A stretch of DNA of 48,556 nucleotides from Terriglobia bacterium (lineage in GTDB: Bacteria > Acidobacteriota > Terriglobia > UBA7540): positions 1 through 48,556 of the forward strand of contig JASHTY010000181.1 in assembly GCA_030040315.1 (NCBI GenBank). The letters run 5' to 3'. The position numbers and the translations under genes were made by a program. Within the stretch, counting starts at the first letter, position 1. The number at the start of each line of letters is the position of its first letter. Below, one piece after another: positions 44,163-48,556 of the stretch. Under the pieces are notes generated by a model. That model saw only the letters and a list, made by a program, of their open reading frames with translations. It was not told where the DNA came from and did no database searches.

Positions 44163-45026
44163 TCAGGCCTGTTCAAGCGGCTGCACGCGGACTTCCACTT
44201 CCACGGATTGCCCGCTGCCGCCGAGGGTTAGCCCTTTGACGGGTGGCACGTCGCCGTAGTCGCGGCCCCAGGCTAAGGTAATGTGCGCGTCGGAGGCCAT
44301 CAGGTTATTGGTGGGATCGAAGTTCAGCCACCCGTTTTGAGGATCAAATACCGAAACCCAGGCGTGCGAGGCGGCGGCGCCCTGGAAGCGCGGCCCGCTG
44401 CGAATGTATCCACTCACATAGCGCGCCGAGAGCCGCAGCGAGCGCAGCGCGCCGATCATCAGGTGTGCGAAGTCCTGGCACACGCCCTGGCGGTTGCGCA
44501 GAACTTCAGTCAGCGGCGTATCGATGGACGTAGATTTCGGTGTGTACTTAAATTCAGCGTGAATGCGCGCCATTAATTCCTTTACCGCATCGATCAGCGG
44601 CCGGCCGGGCGTGAAAGTCGGGCGGGCGTATTCGCGCAACTCGGGCAGTGAAAAAATGAATGGTGAATCGAAGATGAATTCGGATGCGGCAATGGCAACC
44701 TCGTCCATCGGCTGAGCCAGCAGTTCACGCACCTGGTCCCAGGACGGCGAAGTTGCGATATCTCCCGCTGCCGGCTGCACATCCACCACGCTGGTGGCGA
44801 CCGCGGCAAATTTGTCGTGCTTTTCAAATACTGCGAACGTCACCACGTCATTGCCGAAATAATCCAGGCGATTCCGCAAAAACGCCGGGCGCGGCGTGAC
44901 CTGCAGCGAATGCTCGCGCCGCGTCTGATTGGGCAGCGCGCGGGGCGTCAAGCGTGCTTCATTGAAGCATTGTCCCACAGGCGCGGGGTAGGTGTAGCGC
45001 GTTGTATGCGTAATTCGGTAGAGCAT
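44163..45026 (-). CDS. Transglutaminase-like cysteine protease-fold protein
   Basis: The 287-residue protein has the bacterial transglutaminase N-terminal domain (YRITHTTRYTYPAPVGQCFN) and a transglutaminase core with the triad C183 (GVCQDFAHL), H221 (SHAWVSVF) and D237 (NFDPTNN). There is no signal peptide. Proteins of this group occur with circularly permuted ATP-grasp, alpha-E and DUF2126 genes, as here, in a proposed peptide-ligation or peptide-modification system whose product is unknown. It is the last gene of the minus-strand group, 60 nt after the ATP-grasp gene. Confidence 0.92.
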   Translation of the reverse strand: MLYRITHTTRYTYPAPVGQCFNEARLTPRALPNQTRREHSLQVTPRPAFLRNRLDYFGNDVVTFAVFEKHDKFAAVATSVVDVQPAAGDIATSPSWDQVRELLAQPMDEVAIAASEFIFDSPFIFSLPELREYARPTFTPGRPLIDAVKELMARIHAEFKYTPKSTSIDTPLTEVLRNRQGVCQDFAHLMIGALRSLRLSARYVSGYIRSGPRFQGAAASHAWVSVFDPQNGWLNFDPTNNLMASDAHITLAWGRDYGDVPPVKGLTLGGSGQSVEVEVRVQPLEQA

Positions 45027-45055
45027 AAATGCAGTATTTCCCTGTGAACCCTGTA

Positions 45056-45078
45056 GCGGCGGTCGCGGAGACCGCCGC
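45056..45078 (-). repeat. Palindromic hairpin between ATP-grasp and transglutaminase genes
   Basis: GCGGCGGTC (45056-45064) pairs exactly with GACCGCCGC (45070-45078), with a 5-nt loop. It fills the short gap inside the probable operon and may partly terminate or process the transcript. Confidence 0.75.
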
Positions 45079-45086
45079 CGTAACCG

Positions 45087-47630
45087 TTACCACGATGCCG
45101 TCAGCCGCGCGGGCTTGGCGGGTGTCATGTATTGCGCCGTCAATTCCTCGGAGAAGCCGTAAAGGCTGGCCTTGAGCTGCTGAATCAGCGATTCAAGTGC
45201 GGCGAACCGCCCTTCGCCATCCCGCTGGGCCAATTCTTCCGTAATTGCCACGCCCACTTCGCCGAGCGCTTTCGATGCCAAGCCTTCCAGCCGCCGATGC
45301 TCGGGATCGTCGCGCTCCACCAGCGAATCCACCTGATGGACCAGCGCGTCCAACTGATACGCCACCGAGCGCGGGTTCGATTCATCAGCCAGGAGCAGTT
45401 GCAGCACCAGATCGGTGCGCAGCACGCTCAGGTAGCGCGTGCGATAGGTAATGGAGCTGTCCGCAACCTGAAGCAAGATATTCAAATAGGGTTCTGTCTC
45501 GGCGGGAACTTCCGCAATTCCGGCGCGCAGCAACTCCGTCATCTGCAAAGCCCTTTCGAGCCGGCGCCCCATTTCCAGGAATCGCCACCCCGCACCGCGG
45601 GTGGTGTTCTCCATCAACAGGCCGGAGAAGGCGGAGAGCGTCATTACGGCGCGGTCCAGCACACTGATGTGAGCGATAAAGCGGTGCTCGGGATTGACGG
45701 GGACGGGCCGCGAGAAATCCGCTTCCAGTTGCTGAAGCACTCGCCACGTATCGCTCGAAAGGCGCTCCTTCAGTTGCCATGCCACGCGCCGCATTTCCTT
45801 CAGGTTCCATCCCAGGCTCGAAATCCGCGAGGGATCATAGACCATGTCGGTAAGGAATCGCTGCACGTGCCAGCGCTGATCGGAGAGTGATGCGGTGGCG
45901 TCTTCGGGCGGCAGAAAGTGAAGTCCGACCAGCAGGTAAACCGCCGTGTCGAGCGAGACGGCGCGGCCAAAATCCTCCTCTGCGGAAAGCGCGGGCAGCA
46001 TGGCGCGCAGCAGGCGGACGTTCGCTTCCACGCGCTCCGTGTAGCGGCCCAGCCAGAAGAGATTGTCTGCAACGCGGCTGGGCAGCGTGCCGCGGCCGGA
46101 ATACGGTTCGAGGGTGACGGCCGGTAAACCGGGAGTGGACGTTGGTGACTCTTCAGCACCACCCAGCACCCAGGTATCCTTGCTCGCACCGCCCAGCGGA
46201 ATGGGAAGCCGCTGCGAAGTGGTTTCCGTCGTAACTCGCGTCAGGCCGCCGGGAAGGACGTTGTAGGTCTGGCCGTCCCAGGCTGCAAAGACCCTTAAGA
46301 CGACATGGCGCGACGCCAATCCCGCGTCCGTGCGCACCGGCGCGGTGGAAAGCGCAATGCCCTCCTGGGCTACATAGCGCTCAGGATGGTTCTTGATTCG
46401 GCCGATCATTTTTTCGCGGGCCGCCGCATCCAGCATCGCGGGAAATTCCAGCCAGTTGCCGAAACTTGGAGACGCGGGCTTGATGACCAGTTCGTCGAGA
46501 TGCTCCAACACGTATTGGCGGGGCAGTTCCTGCCCACACCACCAAGTGGCTACTGACGGCATGTGGAGCTCTTCGCCCATAAGCTGGCGGCAGAGGCCGG
46601 GAAGAAACGCCAGGTGTCCGGCCGCTTCCACCAGCCCGCTGCCCAGCGCATTGTCAACCACTACGGCCCCATAACGAACCGCCTGCACCAGGCCGGGCAC
46701 GCCCAGCAGGGAATCGCCACGCAATTCGAGAGGATCGCAATAACTGTCATCGAATCGGCGCATGATCAGGTCAACGTGTTCGAGGCCTGCGAGGGTCTTC
46801 AGATAAACGCGATTGTCGCGCACGGTCAGGTCGTCACCCTCGACCAGGGGGAATCCCCAATATCCGGCAAGGAACGAGTGCTCGAAATAGGTGTCGTTGT
46901 GGGGACCGGGAGTGAGCACCACCACACGCGGGCTCTTGCTCTTGCGCGCGGCCAGGGCAAGCAGCGCGTCGCGGCGCATATCGAAAAAGCGGCCGAGCTG
47001 GCGAATACGATATTGGCTGAACACCGTGGGCAGCGTGCGCGCGCTCACCAGGCGGTTTTCCAGCGTGTAGCCGATTCCCGCGGGCGCTTGCGTGCGATCG
47101 GCAATGACCCACCAGCGGCCATCGGGCGAGCGGGCCAAATCCGCTGCGTAGGTGTGTAGATAAACGCCTTCGGGAGGCGTGATGCCGAAGCACGGCCGCA
47201 GAAATTGCGGGTTGCCGAACACCAGTGCCGGCGGAAGGTGCTGCTCATAAAGCAGCCGCTGCTTCCCGTAGAGGTCCGCCAGCATGGTGTTGAGCAGCGT
47301 GGCGCGCTGGAGGATGGCCTTTTCAATCTGTGCCCATTCGTTCTTCGCCATGACCAGAGGAATGGGATCGAGAGGTAATGGGCGCTCGTGTCCCCACGGA
47401 TCGTTGGAGGCGTTCTTGGAAATTCCCGTCTCGCGCACAAGCTGCGCTCCCGCCTGCCAATATCGATTGAATTGCTTGAAGCCCATCCGGCGAATGGCCA
47501 CGACAAGACGGCGCCAGTGACGGCGGGGAAAGCCGGAGGGCAGCAGCGCTTCATCCCAGAAGCCGCGAACGGGAGAGTAACGCCAGTCCTCCGCCTGCGA
47601 TTGGGATTGGGCTAGTGAGATGTCACTCAT
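45087..47630 (-). CDS. Circularly permuted ATP-grasp protein fused to an alpha-E domain
   Basis: The 847-residue protein joins two families that are often separate genes. Residues about 30-490 are a circularly permuted ATP-grasp type 2 domain (DPIPLVMAKNEWAQIEKAIL, VVVLTPGPHNDTYFEHSFLA, DELVIKPASPSFG). Residues about 512-830 are an alpha-E helical domain (LPSRVADNLFWLGRYTERVE, with the final HQVDSLVE region). ATP-grasp enzymes join a carboxylate to an amine through an acyl-phosphate; the alpha-E domain has no established activity. With the transglutaminase and DUF2126 proteins, it may make or trim a modified peptide. It is cytoplasmic, without signal or membrane segment. Confidence 0.92.
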   Translation of the reverse strand: MSDISLAQSQSQAEDWRYSPVRGFWDEALLPSGFPRRHWRRLVVAIRRMGFKQFNRYWQAGAQLVRETGISKNASNDPWGHERPLPLDPIPLVMAKNEWAQIEKAILQRATLLNTMLADLYGKQRLLYEQHLPPALVFGNPQFLRPCFGITPPEGVYLHTYAADLARSPDGRWWVIADRTQAPAGIGYTLENRLVSARTLPTVFSQYRIRQLGRFFDMRRDALLALAARKSKSPRVVVLTPGPHNDTYFEHSFLAGYWGFPLVEGDDLTVRDNRVYLKTLAGLEHVDLIMRRFDDSYCDPLELRGDSLLGVPGLVQAVRYGAVVVDNALGSGLVEAAGHLAFLPGLCRQLMGEELHMPSVATWWCGQELPRQYVLEHLDELVIKPASPSFGNWLEFPAMLDAAAREKMIGRIKNHPERYVAQEGIALSTAPVRTDAGLASRHVVLRVFAAWDGQTYNVLPGGLTRVTTETTSQRLPIPLGGASKDTWVLGGAEESPTSTPGLPAVTLEPYSGRGTLPSRVADNLFWLGRYTERVEANVRLLRAMLPALSAEEDFGRAVSLDTAVYLLVGLHFLPPEDATASLSDQRWHVQRFLTDMVYDPSRISSLGWNLKEMRRVAWQLKERLSSDTWRVLQQLEADFSRPVPVNPEHRFIAHISVLDRAVMTLSAFSGLLMENTTRGAGWRFLEMGRRLERALQMTELLRAGIAEVPAETEPYLNILLQVADSSITYRTRYLSVLRTDLVLQLLLADESNPRSVAYQLDALVHQVDSLVERDDPEHRRLEGLASKALGEVGVAITEELAQRDGEGRFAALESLIQQLKASLYGFSEELTAQYMTPAKPARLTASW

Positions 47631-47646
47631 CGCGTGAATTCAGCGC

Positions 47647-47689
47647 GGACCTTTCCCCCCTGGCCACGATTCGTGGCCAGCGAAGGTCC
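47647..47689 (-). repeat. 43-bp palindromic repeat upstream of the ATP-grasp gene
   Basis: The outer arms GGACCTT (47647-47653) and AAGGTCC (47683-47689) enclose the perfect inner stem TGGCCACGA (47661-47669) and TCGTGGCCA (47671-47679). It lies in the gap between the DUF2126 and ATP-grasp genes. The rest of the gap (to 47808) shows no further signal. Confidence 0.75.
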
Positions 47690-47808
47690 AGTCTTGGAAT
47701 AACCACAATTGATCAAGAAGGTGCGCCTCCGCGCAGATCGAAATTAGGTACTGCAATATTTCACAGTCTTGCAACCAATGAGGTCTGCGCCAGCCCTGGC
47801 TGCAGATG

Positions 47809-48556
47809 TTAGCACATCCGATTCGTGGAAGGATGCTTGCGGCGCAAATCGAGCGTGCCGGGGAATTCTGGATTCTCTTCACACGGCGGCACACACTGGA
47901 AGTCCGGGGTATGCCCGAATGGATAGAAGCGCGCGCGGCGGCGGGCCTCAGCTTCATTGGAGTTGACAGGAAAGGTTTCGTAGTTGCGACCGCCCGGATG
48001 ACCCACGTGGTAGGTGCATCCTCCCGCGGAGCGTGCGCGCGCGAGATCGATTAATTCGATTACCAGCGGAGTGTGAACCGGAATCGTGGGGTGCAGGCAT
48101 CGCGGCGGCTGCCAGGCGCGATAGCGCACTCCGCATACCATGTCGCCGTGCGTGCCCGTTGGTTGCAGAGGCAGCCGGCGGCCATTGCAGATCACGCCGA
48201 ATTGTTCGCTCACCAGACCTTTGGTGCGCACCTGCAATCGCTCGACCGAGGAATCGACATAACGGGTAGTGCCTGCGCTTCCGGGTTCCTCGCCCAGCAC
48301 GTACCAGGGCTCGATTGCCTGGCGAAGCTCAATGTCCACTCCTTCGTAGCATACCTCGCCGTAAGCAGGAAAGCGAAATTCCCAGTGCGGCGCAAACCAC
48401 GTGAAGTCCAGCGGATAACCGGCGGTGCGCAAGTCGGTGACGACGTGGTTGAAGTCCTTCTGCACGAAGTAGGGAAGCAGAAAGCGATCGTGCAGGCGCG
48501 TGCCCCAATGAACGGGCGGCTCCTCGTAAGGCTGCCGCCAGAACCACGCCACCAGT
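47809..48556 (-). CDS. DUF2126 / transglutaminase-like large protein, C-terminal part
   Basis: About 248 codons remain before the right edge; the frame is open at 48556, so the N-terminus lies outside. The sequence matches the C-terminal DUF2126 region: YPLDFTWFAPHWEFRFPAYG, RYRAWQPPRCLHPTIPVHTP, and GGCTYHVGHPGGRNYETFPV then EAEARRRARFYPFGHTP. Full-length proteins are about 1100 residues with an N-terminal transglutaminase domain. It is the upstream member of the ATP-grasp/alpha-E/transglutaminase group, consistent with a shared pathway. The protein ends shortly after a conserved LDLR stretch. Confidence 0.9.
   Translation of the reverse strand, partial: LVAWFWRQPYEEPPVHWGTRLHDRFLLPYFVQKDFNHVVTDLRTAGYPLDFTWFAPHWEFRFPAYGEVCYEGVDIELRQAIEPWYVLGEEPGSAGTTRYVDSSVERLQVRTKGLVSEQFGVICNGRRLPLQPTGTHGDMVCGVRYRAWQPPRCLHPTIPVHTPLVIELIDLARARSAGGCTYHVGHPGGRNYETFPVNSNEAEARRRARFYPFGHTPDFQCVPPCEENPEFPGTLDLRRKHPSTNRMC

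Overview
The window (about 58-60% G+C by eye, many genes on both strands) looks like an Acidobacteriota chromosome. The strongest hints are a 1190-residue Oar-like TonB-dependent receptor with an N-terminal carboxypeptidase-regulatory domain, a fragment of the VWFA-type secreted proteins common in that phylum, RND pumps of the acidobacterial type, and several families of palindromic intergenic repeats. No rRNA gene is present, so this placement is an inference from protein families.

Region 1 (1-16093) is a probable carbohydrate or amino-sugar utilisation locus. On the minus strand lie a sodium:solute symporter (cut by the window edge), a secreted barrel-like protein and the TonB receptor. Divergently, on the plus strand, a tight series encodes a DegT-type aminotransferase, a secreted heparinase II/III-like lyase, two amidohydrolase-fold proteins (one without its metal ligands), a Gfo/Idh/MocA oxidoreductase, a second symporter and a ceramidase-like hydrolase. 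An operator-like palindrome lies over the likely receptor promoter. The substrate is unknown.

Region 2 (16095-21972) is housekeeping: metK-ahcY (SAM cycle), tldD-pmbA (peptide-processing protease pair) and tRNA-Glu(CTC).

Region 3 (21973-37675) is an integrated region. The 3' 45 bp of tRNA-Glu recurs at 36583-36627 (1 mismatch) and 37631-37675 (5 mismatches), and a tyrosine-integrase remnant sits next to the tRNA. The 14.7-kb first unit carries (a) a three-gene module of an acyl-CoA-dehydrogenase-like flavoprotein with no visible catalytic glutamate, a leaderless PhnD-like binding protein, and a TusA-like domain fused to a diiron ferritin-like domain, and (b) a DUF190-TolC-adaptor-RND efflux operon with a sensor kinase/response regulator pair nearby. 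The 1-kb second unit holds only gene debris.

Region 4 (37776-41321) has a GT-C-type membrane protein and a sorbosone-dehydrogenase-like beta-propeller with a C-terminal cytochrome c. Region 5 (41377-43940) is a small defence cassette: a D12-class adenine methyltransferase and a SacI-family restriction endonuclease, flanked by two antitoxin-like genes without visible toxins. Region 6 (44163 to the right edge) is the conserved but poorly understood transglutaminase / circularly permuted ATP-grasp-alpha-E / DUF2126 group.

The best candidates for something undescribed are the ACAD/PhnD/TusA-diiron module on the island, the active/degenerate amidohydrolase pair in the sugar locus, and the restriction cassette framed by orphan antitoxins.
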